A stretch of DNA of 64,000 nt, from NCBI RefSeq assembly GCF_002797715.1, contig NZ_PGFF01000001.1, forward strand, positions 930,001 to 994,000, in the 5' to 3' direction. Made by a program: the position numbers and the translations under genes. The stretch's first letter is position 1. Each line of letters starts with the position of its first letter. The notes under the pieces were generated by a model, which worked only from the letters and a program-made list of their open reading frames with translations, made no database searches and was not told the origin of the DNA. Source of the DNA: Diaminobutyricimonas aerilata. Its GTDB lineage: Bacteria; Actinomycetota; Actinomycetes; Actinomycetales; Microbacteriaceae. This document shows positions 25,541-33,940 of the stretch, in pieces.

Positions 25541-25635
25541 CCCTCCATTGTGGCCGGAGGCGTTGTACCTCCCGGATCGCTGACCGGATGCGGTCGGACG
25601 TGCGATCCGCGAGCCGTGCTGCTTACCGTGGCGAT

Positions 25636-26061
25636 ATGGCAGCACGACCGGAGCGCGTTCTCGAGACCCTCGACGAGCTCGAGCGGCTCGTCGTCGACGA
25701 CCCGGAGTTGTGCATCCGCTATTCGGAGGGGCCCGAGAAGGACGGCACGAGCAGCACCGACACGGAGAGCGGGCTCGAGCTGCCGGGCCTCTCCGTCAAT
25801 CCGTTGAGGCCGGAGGAGTGGTGGAGCCGCCCGCTCGCCGACTGGCTCGCGCGCCAGCTGTGTCAGTACAAGCACTTGAGCGAGAAGAACCCGGACCGCT
25901 TCGCGTGGGTGCTGCGGGGTCGCACCGTCGGCCGCGGACCGGACAACGAGCCGCTGCTCGCCGATGTCGAGCCGGTGGCCCGGCTCTCCGATGCCCTCCT
26001 CGATGAGGCGGAGCGACGCTACGAGGAGCGCTTCGAGGCGGGTCAGGGTCCCGAGGACTGA
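25636..26061 (+). CDS. DUF6098-like hypothetical protein
   Basis: A 141-aa soluble protein without signal or membrane segments. It resembles DUF6098 proteins (LETLDELERLVVDDPELCIRYSEGP ... SGLELPGLSVNPLRPEEWWSRPLADWLARQLCQY). Family function is not known to me. TACCGT lies six bases before the ATG (leaderless pattern). Confidence 0.75.
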   Translation: MAARPERVLETLDELERLVVDDPELCIRYSEGPEKDGTSSTDTESGLELPGLSVNPLRPEEWWSRPLADWLARQLCQYKHLSEKNPDRFAWVLRGRTVGRGPDNEPLLADVEPVARLSDALLDEAERRYEERFEAGQGPED

Positions 26062-26128
26062 CGCCGAGCCCGCCGCGCGCATTCGCGCCCGCCCGCGCGG
26101 TCGGCAATCACCGTCGCGCTACACATCT

Positions 26129-26164
26129 GCGCTCGCGCGCCGGAACAACGTGCCGCGCGAGCGC
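26129..26164. repeat. 11-bp inverted repeat
   Basis: GCGCTCGCGCG (26129-26139) and its complement (26154-26164) flank a 14-nt loop in the gap between the DUF6098-like gene and the lipoprotein gene. It may terminate transcription of the upstream gene. Confidence 0.5.
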
Positions 26165-26251
26165 GGAAATGGAGCGCGACACGGGGCGGACGCGCGAAAC
26201 GTCTCGAACGTTGGGTGGTGACCGGCCTGACCGGTCGCCCACACTGGTCCC

Positions 26252-26890
26252 ATGAGGCACCCCTGGTCAGTCCTGGCGCTCGGCGCCGTCGTTCTCACGC
26301 TCGCGGTGAGCGGATGCGCGGGGTCGACCGAGCCGGCATCCGTAGGGTCGGGCGGCGGGGCCGAACCGCCGACCACCGACGCGGCCGCGCCGGGCGAGCT
26401 GCGGGCACAGGGAACCGTGCTGCAAGTCGACGGCGAGCCCGCGATGCTGTGTCTCGGACCGATCATGGAGTCGTACCCGCCGCAGTGCGACGGGCCCGAG
26501 ATCACCGAGTGGGACTGGTCGAGCGTCGAGGGGGTCGAGTCGGCATCGGGTGTGACGTGGGGCTCGTACGCGGTGCAGGGCACCTGGGACGGCACCGCGT
26601 TCACGCCGACGCAGCCGCCCATCATGCTCGCCCTCTACGACCCCATCCGCGAGGTCGACCCCGCCACGCAGCCCGAGAACAAGGGCGACGCGAGCGAGGA
26701 GGAGCTTCTCGAGGTGCAGGAGCGGCTCGGCAACGACGAGTTCGTCGAGCCCCTCACCTCGTGGCCCGAGAACGGCTACCTCTTCGTCAGCGTCGTGTAC
26801 GACGACGGATCGATCCAACGCTACGTCGACGCGACGTACGGCGCCGACGTGGTGCAGGTGCGCTCCGCGCTCCGCGACGTCGAGGGCTGA
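26252..26890 (+). CDS. hypothetical secreted lipoprotein
   Basis: A 212-aa lipoprotein: hydrophobic signal (WSVLALGAVVLTLAVSGC) with lipobox AVSGC, then a Gly/Ala-rich linker and a small domain with paired cysteines (LCLGPIMESYPPQCDGPEITEWDW). This middle segment is typical of actinobacterial lipoproteins that follow the pattern 'QVDGEP-xLCLGxIxxSxPPQC'; no function known. CACACT lies six bases before the ATG. Confidence 0.8.
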   Translation: MRHPWSVLALGAVVLTLAVSGCAGSTEPASVGSGGGAEPPTTDAAAPGELRAQGTVLQVDGEPAMLCLGPIMESYPPQCDGPEITEWDWSSVEGVESASGVTWGSYAVQGTWDGTAFTPTQPPIMLALYDPIREVDPATQPENKGDASEEELLEVQERLGNDEFVEPLTSWPENGYLFVSVVYDDGSIQRYVDATYGADVVQVRSALRDVEG

Positions 26891-26900
26891 CCGCACGTGC

Positions 26901-26932
26901 GGAGGGCGCCCGGCGCTCACCGGGCGCCCTCC
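26901..26932. terminator. bidirectional hairpin terminator
   Basis: A perfect 13-bp inverted repeat (GGAGGGCGCCCGG and its complement) with a 6-nt loop lies exactly between two convergent genes. Confidence 0.85.
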
Positions 26933-26935
26933 GGG

Positions 26936-27184
26936 TCACACCTCGACCGAGAGTTCGTAGACCTGTTCGGTCGGATGCCCGGCGCGCTCGTGGATGCGCA
27001 TGACCGCCTCCTTCGACGGCCCGGTCGAGAGACAGAACACCTTGCCCGACTCCGGGTCGAGCCAGGCGCGCTCGAAGTGCACGCCCTCCTCGCCCTCGAT
27101 CGCGAGGTCCGCCTCGTGGGCTTCCGACAGCTGGGCCTCCGTGACTCCGACGAATCCGTCGTGCACGTCCATGAATCGCGCCAT
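26936..27184 (-). CDS. DUF4242 (SCO4226-type nickel-binding) protein
   Basis: An 82-aa ferredoxin-like-fold protein strongly matching the DUF4242 family (FMDVHDGFVGVTEAQLSEAH, FERAWLDPESGKVFCLSTGPS, AVMRIHERAGHP). The Streptomyces homologue SCO4226 binds nickel through histidines; H8 and H69-like residues are present here. AGGAG precedes the ATG. Separate from the divergent LuxR gene by 111 bp. Confidence 0.85.
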   Translation of the reverse strand: MARFMDVHDGFVGVTEAQLSEAHEADLAIEGEEGVHFERAWLDPESGKVFCLSTGPSKEAVMRIHERAGHPTEQVYELSVEV

Positions 27185-27295
27185 GATGGCACTCCTTCCG
27201 TGTGGTTGTGCGTCAACCGTCCTCCGCGCGACCCGGCGTCGACATCGGTCGAATGACGGGTTCCCCGGCTGAAACGACGGATCTACACTTCGTGC

Positions 27296-29950
27296 ATGTC
27301 AGCCGCCGTCGTGGTGGATCGGGTCAGTCCGGTCGTCGTCGGGCGCGACGACGCACTGGAACTCGTCGCGCGCCGGTGGGCGGCGGCGCGGCTCGGGCGG
27401 GGCCACATGCTGCTCGTCGCGGGGGAGCCGGGCATCGGCAAGACGCGCCTCATGCACGAGGCGAGCCGTCGCCACAGCACCCGCTCGCCGCGCGCACTGG
27501 CGTTCCCGCGGGAGCTGGACGCGCCGGGCGGTCTCCTCCTCAATCTCGGCGACGAACTCGCCCGCTTGGGAGACGACGCCACGGCCGAGCGCCTCCGCAG
27601 CGCCCTGCTCGCCGGACCGGCCGACGGTGACGACGCGCGTCGCCGGCGCATCCTGCTCGGGGAGCTGACCACGACCATCCTCGAGGCCCTCGCGACTCCG
27701 GCGCTGTGGCGGCTGGAAGACCTGCACTGGGCGGATGAGCTCAGCCTCGACGTGCTCGAACGGGTCGCCGCCGCCATCGCGGAGACGCCGTCGATGGTGA
27801 TCGCCACGTACCGCACGGTCGACGCGCCCGCGCCGTGGCTGCCGGACTGGCGCCGCCGCATGGTGTCGCGCCGACTCGGCGAGGAGATCATCCTCAGACG
27901 ACTGACGACGGCGGACACCGCGCGCATGGTCGAGGCGATCACCGGCGAGGTGCCGTCCGCGGCGTTCGTCGACGACCTGCACCGCCGGTCCGACGGCATC
28001 CCGCTGCACATCGAGGAGCTGCTCGGTGACGCGTCGGGGGTGCCGGAGTCGATCGCGGAGGCCGTGCTCGACCGGGTCGAGACACTGGATGACCGGCATC
28101 GACGGCTCTTGCAGGCCGCGTCGGTGATCGGCCGCACCTTCGACTGCGCGCTGTTGAGCAGGATCACCCAGGCGAGCGACGACGACGTGCGCCAGGCGAT
28201 GCGGGTGCTGGCCGAGCAGCAACTCGTCGTGGCGTCGCAAGAGGCGTTCGGGTTCCGGCACTCCCTGATCTGCGACGCGGTCTACTCGGCGATCGAACCC
28301 CGGGAGCGACTCCGCCTGCACGCGGCGGTGGCCCGCGCGGCGGATGTCGGCGACGCGTTCGCCTCGGAGCACTTCGAGCGGGCCGGCGCGGCCGAGGAGG
28401 CCCACCGCCACGCCGTCGCCGCGGCGGCCGATGCCGTGCGCGTCTCCTCGCACCGGGCGGCCGCCGGACTCTACGAGCGGGCGCTGCGCACCGCCCCGCC
28501 CGACCTTCCCGCCGCGTCGAGGGCGCGGCTGCACGGGCTGCTCGGCGTGCAGCTCGGCGCCATCGACGAGGTGGAGCGCGCCGCCGCACAGCTGTCGATC
28601 GCGATCCGTCTGCATCGCGACCTCGGCGACGAGATCGCCGCCGCGGCGCTCGTGCCGAAGCTCATGACCATGCGGCACCTGCTCGGCGACGATCTGGACA
28701 CGCGGTGCTCGCTCGCCTTCGAGGCGCTCACCCGCCTCGGCGACGACGCCCCCGACGGGGTGCGCGCGGAGGTCGTCGCCGCCCTCTCGGCCGCGACGAT
28801 GCTCGCGCGGAGGCTGGGCGAATCCGAGGCCTACGGCCGCGAGGCGCAACGCCTCGCCGCATCCGCCGGCGCGACCGATCTGGCGATCGACCTCGATCTC
28901 ACGCTGGGTGCCGTGCTCGTCTTCGCCGGAGGCGACGACGAGGGTTGGGCGCTGCTCGAACGCGGCATCACGGCGGCCGAGGCGACGGGGCTCGACGCGG
29001 TCGCCGCCCGCGGATACCGCATGCTGGCCACCTCCGCTTCGGTGCTCGTCGAGTACGACCGCGCCGAACTGTGGCTCGAGCGCGGGGCGCGGCAGACCGC
29101 GGCGACCGAAAACTGGAACGACCACCACTACCTCGTCGCGCACCAGGCGCACGTCGCCTGGGCGGTGGGAGAACCGGCGCGCGCGGAGGCCCTCGCGCGG
29201 CACGCGCTCGCCGACGGGCACGGCATCACGACGCGGATCACGGCGCTCACCGCCCTCGGCTACGCCTTCCTGTCGCAGGGCGACACGGCGACCGCCGCGG
29301 CGCACCTCGGCCAGGCGCTCGCCGCGGCCGAGCCGATGGACGAGCTCCAGCGCATCTCCCCGGCCGTGTGGGGACTCGCCGAAGCGGCGCTCGCCGACGG
29401 CGACCCGGCGTCGGCGACGCAGCTCTCCGAGCGCGGCTTCGACCTGTCGGCGGCGGTGCAAGATGCGGCCTACCTCTTTCCCTTCGTCGTGACCGGCATG
29501 CGGGCGCGGCTCGCGCTCGGCGACCGCGGCGCGGCCCGCGGCTGGCTCGCCCGCTGCACGTCCGCACTGCGATCGCGCGGCATCCCGGGCACCCTCCCGG
29601 CGATCGACCACGCCGCGGGGCTGCTCGAGTCGGCGGAAGGGCGACGCGTGCGGGCCGCGGAACTGCTCACCGCGGCGCACGCCGCGTGGACCGCTCGTCG
29701 ACGCACGTGGGAGGCACGACTGGCCGAGAGCGCGCTCGCGTCGCTCGACCCTGCGCCCACGGGGCCACTGACGGCCCGTGAGGCCGAGGTCGCCCGGCTG
29801 ATGGCGTCCGGGGCGACGAACCGCGAGATCGCGCAGACCCTGGTGATCGCGCCGAAGACGGTGTCCACCCACGTCGAGCACATCCTGGCGAAGCTCGGGA
29901 TGAGCCGGCGGTCCGAGGTCGCCGCCTGGGTCGCCACGACGCTCCGCTGA
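27296..29950 (+). CDS. large AAA-ATPase LuxR-family regulator
   Basis: An 884-aa LAL-type regulator. N-terminal AAA/NB-ARC-like ATPase with Walker A AGEPGIGKTRL and Walker B WRLEDLHWADE; a long helical sensor region; and a C-terminal LuxR helix-turn-helix (LTAREAEVARLMASGATNREIAQTLVIAPKTVSTHVEHIL). TACACT (27284-27289) is six bases before the ATG and TTCCCC 17 bp further upstream, consistent with a leaderless message. Same domain plan as the regulator at 10530-12992; no obvious target next to it. Confidence 0.9.
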   Translation: MSAAVVVDRVSPVVVGRDDALELVARRWAAARLGRGHMLLVAGEPGIGKTRLMHEASRRHSTRSPRALAFPRELDAPGGLLLNLGDELARLGDDATAERLRSALLAGPADGDDARRRRILLGELTTTILEALATPALWRLEDLHWADELSLDVLERVAAAIAETPSMVIATYRTVDAPAPWLPDWRRRMVSRRLGEEIILRRLTTADTARMVEAITGEVPSAAFVDDLHRRSDGIPLHIEELLGDASGVPESIAEAVLDRVETLDDRHRRLLQAASVIGRTFDCALLSRITQASDDDVRQAMRVLAEQQLVVASQEAFGFRHSLICDAVYSAIEPRERLRLHAAVARAADVGDAFASEHFERAGAAEEAHRHAVAAAADAVRVSSHRAAAGLYERALRTAPPDLPAASRARLHGLLGVQLGAIDEVERAAAQLSIAIRLHRDLGDEIAAAALVPKLMTMRHLLGDDLDTRCSLAFEALTRLGDDAPDGVRAEVVAALSAATMLARRLGESEAYGREAQRLAASAGATDLAIDLDLTLGAVLVFAGGDDEGWALLERGITAAEATGLDAVAARGYRMLATSASVLVEYDRAELWLERGARQTAATENWNDHHYLVAHQAHVAWAVGEPARAEALARHALADGHGITTRITALTALGYAFLSQGDTATAAAHLGQALAAAEPMDELQRISPAVWGLAEAALADGDPASATQLSERGFDLSAAVQDAAYLFPFVVTGMRARLALGDRGAARGWLARCTSALRSRGIPGTLPAIDHAAGLLESAEGRRVRAAELLTAAHAAWTARRRTWEARLAESALASLDPAPTGPLTAREAEVARLMASGATNREIAQTLVIAPKTVSTHVEHILAKLGMSRRSEVAAWVATTLR

Positions 29951-29959
29951 GTTCCCGCT

Positions 29960-29977
29960 CGCCGTCGTCAGACGGCG
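29960..29977. terminator. short hairpin between convergent genes
   Basis: CGCCGTC, GTCA, GACGGCG forms a 7-bp stem overlapping the MerR stop region and lying 10 bp after the LuxR stop codon. Confidence 0.5.
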
Positions 29978-30417
29978 ACGGCCTCCCGCACGGCCGAGTC
30001 CGCCGCATCCGTCGCCGCGACGTCCGCGTCGTACGGAGCCCAGCCGGGCTCGCGCAGCGCGGGGCAGTGCTCGGCGGTGGGATGGTGCGCGATGTCGATG
30101 ATGCGATCGAGCGCGTCGCGGGCGGCGGCGAGGTCGGCCATGGCCGTGGTGATGCGGTTCCGCTCGGACTCGAGCAGTTCGAACGCCTCGGGGGAGCCGT
30201 GTCCGGCGTCGACGCAGGGCAGGATCCGCAGGATGGTGCGGCTGGGGAGGCCCGCGGTGAAGAACTGCTGGATGAGCCGCACGCGTTCGACGGCCGAATC
30301 CGGGTAGAAGCGCTGTCCGCTCGGCGCGCGCTCCGAGGTCAGCAGACCCTGCTCCTCGTAGTACCGGAGGGCCCTCGCGCTCACTCCGGCCCGACGTGCG
30401 AGCTCACCGATGCGCAT
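29968..30417 (-). CDS. MerR-family transcriptional regulator
   Basis: A 149-aa MerR regulator: helix-turn-helix MRIGELARRAGVSARALRYYEEQGLL at the N-terminus, then the dimerisation coiled coil (LLESERNRITTAMADLAAARDALDRIID) and a C-terminal effector segment with cysteines at ILPCVDAG and HCPALREPG. AGAGGGG precedes the ATG. It is divergent from the SDR gene, whose promoter has the long spacer MerR proteins act on. Confidence 0.93.
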   Translation of the reverse strand: MRIGELARRAGVSARALRYYEEQGLLTSERAPSGQRFYPDSAVERVRLIQQFFTAGLPSRTILRILPCVDAGHGSPEAFELLESERNRITTAMADLAAARDALDRIIDIAHHPTAEHCPALREPGWAPYDADVAATDAADSAVREAVAV

Positions 30418-30444
30418 CCGTTGCCCCTCTCATTCCCACCCGAC

Positions 30445-30476
30445 TTGACCTTGACGTCGACGTGAGGTTTTAGCGT
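30445..30476 (+). promoter_or_regulatory. MerR-type promoter of the SDR gene
   Basis: TTGACC (30445-30450) and TAGCGT (30471-30476) are separated by 20 bp, longer than the optimal 17, and the spacer contains the perfect palindrome ACGTCGACGT plus flanking ACCT/AGGT. This is the hallmark of promoters activated by MerR-family proteins through DNA untwisting. Confidence 0.75.
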
Positions 30477-30530
30477 AGCGGAGGCGCGTCGGATTCGGCT
30501 CGCCGACCGAGACGAAAGAAGCAGCAACCT

Positions 30531-31250
30531 ATGAACGTCACCGGACAGATCGCCCTCGTCACCGGAGCCAACCGCGGCATCGGCCGCCAGTTCGTGCTCG
30601 AACTGCTCGAGCGCGGCGCGGCCAAGGTGTACGCGGCCGCGCGCCGCCCCGAGGTCGTCGACATCGACGACGCGCGAGTGGTGCCGCTGCGACTCGACCT
30701 GTTCGACCGCGAGTCGATCGCCGCGGCTGCCGAGGCGGCATCCGACGTGACCCTGCTCATCAACAACGCCGGCACCTCGGCGTACGGGTCGCTCGTCACC
30801 GGCGACCTCGACGACGCGCGCCGCCAGATGGACACGCACCTGTGGGGTCCGCTCGACGTCATCCGCGCGGTCAACCCCGCCCTCGGGCGGAACGGCGGCG
30901 GCGCGATCGTCAACGTGCTGTCGGCGCTGTCGTGGTTCGCCTCGCCGGGCGCCGGTGCCTACGCCGCCGCGAAAGCGGCCGAGTGGAACATGACCAACGC
31001 CGTGCGACTCGAGCTCGCGGGGCAGGGCACGCTCGTGCAGGGCGTGCTGCTCGGCGCGGCCGACACCGACATGATGGCCGGCTACGACGGCCCCAAGGTC
31101 GACCCGCGAGAGGTGGCCCGCCGTTCGCTCGACGGTGTGGAGGCCGGCTCGACCGAGGTGATCGTCGACGAGTGGACGGCGATGGTGAAGGCCTCGCTCG
31201 CCGGTGACCCCGCGCCGTTCTACGAGCGGATCACCGCGCTGCTCGGCTGA
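30531..31250 (+). CDS. short-chain dehydrogenase/reductase
   Basis: A 239-aa classical SDR: nucleotide-binding TGANRGIG, NNAG structural motif, catalytic Ser in NVLSALSW and YAAAK. It oxidises or reduces an alcohol/carbonyl with NAD(P)H; substrate unknown. Its promoter is MerR-like, so the divergent MerR protein is the likely controller. Confidence 0.93.
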   Translation: MNVTGQIALVTGANRGIGRQFVLELLERGAAKVYAAARRPEVVDIDDARVVPLRLDLFDRESIAAAAEAASDVTLLINNAGTSAYGSLVTGDLDDARRQMDTHLWGPLDVIRAVNPALGRNGGGAIVNVLSALSWFASPGAGAYAAAKAAEWNMTNAVRLELAGQGTLVQGVLLGAADTDMMAGYDGPKVDPREVARRSLDGVEAGSTEVIVDEWTAMVKASLAGDPAPFYERITALLG

Positions 31251-31276
31251 GGGCACCACGTGCCAAGGTGGACGGC

Positions 31277-31762
31277 GTGACCTCCGCGCCCCCGATCCAC
31301 ATCCGTCCCCGTCGAGATGGCGACGCTCAGGCACTCCTGCAAGCCCTCGCCGACTCGCACGCCCGGGACCGCTACCCGTTGCGTCCGGGCAGCGTGCGCT
31401 GGTCGTGGATCACGGAACCTGCCGGCGGCCCGAACTGGGTCGCGGAGGCGCACGGTCGGGCCGTCGGCCACCTCGCCCTGACCGCCGATGGCCCCGCCGT
31501 GTCGGGAGACGCGCTCTCGGTCACGCGGTTCTTCGTCGCGTCGTCCGCGCGCGGCACCGGGTCCGGGAGTGCGCTGCTCGCGACGGCCGAGACCTACGCC
31601 CGCGAGACGGGCGTGCCGCTCGTGCTCGACGTGCTCGACGGCAGCGACGCCGCGATCCGCCTCTACGAGAAGCGTGGCTGGACCCGTGTCGACACGATCC
31701 GCGCCGACTGGACCGGGCCGGACGGCACCCATCCGCTCCTGCACTTGTACCGCGCGCCCTGA
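31277..31762 (+). CDS. GNAT-family N-acetyltransferase
   Basis: A 161-aa acetyltransferase with the acetyl-CoA loop SARGTGSGSALLATAE and a C-terminal ANAIRLYEKRGW-like segment (DAAIRLYEKRGWTRVDT). The GTG at 31277 is favoured over 31268 because CAAGGT sits seven bases upstream. Acceptor unknown. It follows the SDR gene by 26 bp and may share its transcript. Confidence 0.88.
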   Translation: MTSAPPIHIRPRRDGDAQALLQALADSHARDRYPLRPGSVRWSWITEPAGGPNWVAEAHGRAVGHLALTADGPAVSGDALSVTRFFVASSARGTGSGSALLATAETYARETGVPLVLDVLDGSDAAIRLYEKRGWTRVDTIRADWTGPDGTHPLLHLYRAP

Positions 31763-31807
31763 TCCGGCTGCCGCGGCCGGCCGGCCGGCCGGCGCCCCGC
31801 GCCCCGG

Positions 31808-31816
31808 TTGTGGAGA
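31808..31816 (+). promoter_or_regulatory. TTGTGGA motif before tadA
   Basis: TTGTGGAGA begins 49 nt before the tadA GTG. The same 9-mer with one change begins 49 nt before the first gene of the second tad block (45608). It contains TGTGGAGAA, eight of nine matches to a DnaA-box sequence. CATCAT, a -10-like hexamer, lies six bases before the GTG. Proposed activator site; unproven. Confidence 0.4.
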
Positions 31817-31856
31817 ACGCGCGCCGCGGCGCGGGCGCGGTGCGCATCATGGCGGG

Positions 31857-33086
31857 GTGAACCCGGCGATCGCGACCATCACCGATCGGGTGCGGCAGCG
31901 CGTGCAGCGGGAGGGCGTCGACCTCGCGCGTGACGGGTCGATCGCCGAGCGGTACGTGCGCGACGAGGTGCAGCGCTACAGCGAGCGCGCGCTCGGCGGG
32001 TCGGCGCCGCTGCTGGCGGATGAGGGCGCGGCGACCCGGCAGGTCGTCGCGGCGCTCACCGGGTACGGGCCGTTGCAGCCGTTCTTCGACGACGACTCCG
32101 TCGAGGAGATCTGGATCAACAGCCCGCGCGACGTGTACATCGCCCGCGCCGGCGTCTCCGAGCGCGCGGGGCTCGAGCTCACCGACGGCCAGGTGCGCGA
32201 CCTGGTCGAGCGGATGCTGCAGTCCACCGGACGCCGCGTCGATCTGTCGTCACCGTTCGTCGACGCGTCGCTCCCGGACGGGTCGCGGCTGCACGTCGTC
32301 ATCCCCGACATCACCCAGCGGCACTGGGCGGTCAACGTCCGCAAGTTCACCCAGCGCATCCGGGACCTGCAGGGCCTCGTCGCTCTCGGGTCGCTCACGA
32401 ACCAGGCGGCGGAGTTCCTGCGGATGAGCGTGCTCGCCGGGCTCAACATCCTCGTTTCCGGAGCCACCCAGAGCGGCAAGACGACGCTGCTCGGGGCGAT
32501 GCTCTCGGCGTCGCGTCCCTCGGAACGCATCGTCACGGTCGAGGAGACGTTCGAACTCGACGTCTCCGCCCCTGACACGGTCGCGATGCAGTGCCGGCAG
32601 TCGAGCCTCGAGGGCACCGGCGAGGTGACGTTGCGCCGCCTCATCAAGGAGGCGCTCCGGATGCGTCCGGACCGCTTGGTCGTGGGGGAGGTGCGCGAGG
32701 CGGAGGCGCTCGATCTGCTCATCGCGCTCAACAGCGGCCTGCCCGGCATGTGCAGCATCCACGCGAACAGCGCGGGCGACGCCCTCGCGAAGCTCACGAC
32801 GCTGCCGCTGCTCGCCGGACGCAACATCGACTCCGGGTTCGTGCTGCCGACGGTCGCCGGATGCATCGACCTCGTCGTGCACTGCGAACTCGAGCGGCGC
32901 GGACACCGGCGCATCCGCGAGATCATCGCGCCGACCGGGTCGGTGGACGAGGGCTCGCTCGCCGCCGACACGATCTTCACAATGCGCGATGGAGTGCTCG
33001 CCGCCACCGGCACTCATCCGGCCCGCGCCGGCAAGTTCGCGGCCGCGGGACTCGACCCCGCCGTCGTTCTCGGAGCGCCCGCGTGA
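31857..33086 (+). CDS. tadA: TadA/CpaF-type secretion ATPase
   Basis: A 409-aa cytoplasmic type II/IV secretion ATPase that drives Flp/Tad pilus assembly. Walker A is GATQSGKTTLLG (lysine near residue 208), followed by the Asp box (IVTVEETFELDV), Walker B RLVVGEVREAEALD and the His box (MCSIHANSAGDAL). The N-terminal domain shows GYGPLQPFFDDDSVEEIWIN. The GTG start at 31857 is set by homology. It is the first gene of tadABC, joined to tadB by a GTGA overlap. Confidence 0.95.
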   Translation: MNPAIATITDRVRQRVQREGVDLARDGSIAERYVRDEVQRYSERALGGSAPLLADEGAATRQVVAALTGYGPLQPFFDDDSVEEIWINSPRDVYIARAGVSERAGLELTDGQVRDLVERMLQSTGRRVDLSSPFVDASLPDGSRLHVVIPDITQRHWAVNVRKFTQRIRDLQGLVALGSLTNQAAEFLRMSVLAGLNILVSGATQSGKTTLLGAMLSASRPSERIVTVEETFELDVSAPDTVAMQCRQSSLEGTGEVTLRRLIKEALRMRPDRLVVGEVREAEALDLLIALNSGLPGMCSIHANSAGDALAKLTTLPLLAGRNIDSGFVLPTVAGCIDLVVHCELERRGHRRIREIIAPTGSVDEGSLAADTIFTMRDGVLAATGTHPARAGKFAAAGLDPAVVLGAPA

Positions 33087-33940
33087 CCTTCGTGCTCGCC
33101 GGGCTCACCGGACTCGGCGTGCTGCTCACCGCGTCGCCGTGGTTGTGGCCGCGGCGGGAGCGTCGCGAACCGAGCCGGTTGCTGCGACCGGTGCGCGACC
33201 GGCTCGTGCAGGCGGGACTCGAGCGCGTGGGCGTCGGCATGTTCGTCGCCGTGAGTGGGCTGCTCGGACTCGTCGGGGGAGTGACCGCATGGGCGACGCT
33301 CCCGGTGCTCGCGCTCGCCGTGGCGATCGGGGCGGCGTGTGCCGCGCTGCCCGCCGTCGTCGTCGCGGTGCGGGCGCGGGCCCGCCGCCGCGCGCACCGG
33401 GTGGTCTGGCCGGATGTGGTGGACCATCTCGTGTCGGCGGTGCGCTCGGGCCTCTCGCTGCCCGACAGTGTCATCGCGCTCGCGCACACCGGTCCCGAGG
33501 AGACGCGGGCGGCGTTCCGTTCCTTCGCCGACGACTACGCCGCATCCTCGAACTTCTCGCTCGCCCTCGACGACCTCAAGAGCCGGCTCGCGGATCCGGT
33601 CGCCGATCGCATCGTCGAGACCCTGCGGATGGCCCGCGACGTAGGCGGAAGCGAACTGCCGACGGTGCTGCGCAGCCTCTCCGGGTACCTGCGCCAGCAG
33701 GAGGCGCTGCGCAGCGAGGTCGAGGCGCGGCAGTCGTGGGTGGTCAACGCCGCGCGGCTCGGCGTCGCGGCACCGTGGATCGTGCTCGTGCTCCTGTCCA
33801 CGCGCCCGGAGGCGGCGATGGCGTACAACGCCCCCGCCGGCGTCGCGCTGATCGTCGTGGGGGTGGGCGTCACCGTCGTGGCGTACCGGATCATGATCGG
33901 CATCGGACGGCTGCCCGAGGAGCGGCGGTGGTTCGGATGA
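33083..33940 (+). CDS. tadB: TadB-type pilus platform membrane protein
   Basis: A 285-aa type II secretion system F-domain protein. Hydrophobic segments at the N-terminus and end flank a cytoplasmic domain with VVDHLVSAVRSGLSLPDSVIAL and MARDVGGSELPTVLRSLSGYLR. It forms the inner-membrane platform together with TadC. The GTG overlaps the tadA stop by four bases. Confidence 0.93.
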   Translation: MTFVLAGLTGLGVLLTASPWLWPRRERREPSRLLRPVRDRLVQAGLERVGVGMFVAVSGLLGLVGGVTAWATLPVLALAVAIGAACAALPAVVVAVRARARRRAHRVVWPDVVDHLVSAVRSGLSLPDSVIALAHTGPEETRAAFRSFADDYAASSNFSLALDDLKSRLADPVADRIVETLRMARDVGGSELPTVLRSLSGYLRQQEALRSEVEARQSWVVNAARLGVAAPWIVLVLLSTRPEAAMAYNAPAGVALIVVGVGVTVVAYRIMIGIGRLPEERRWFG

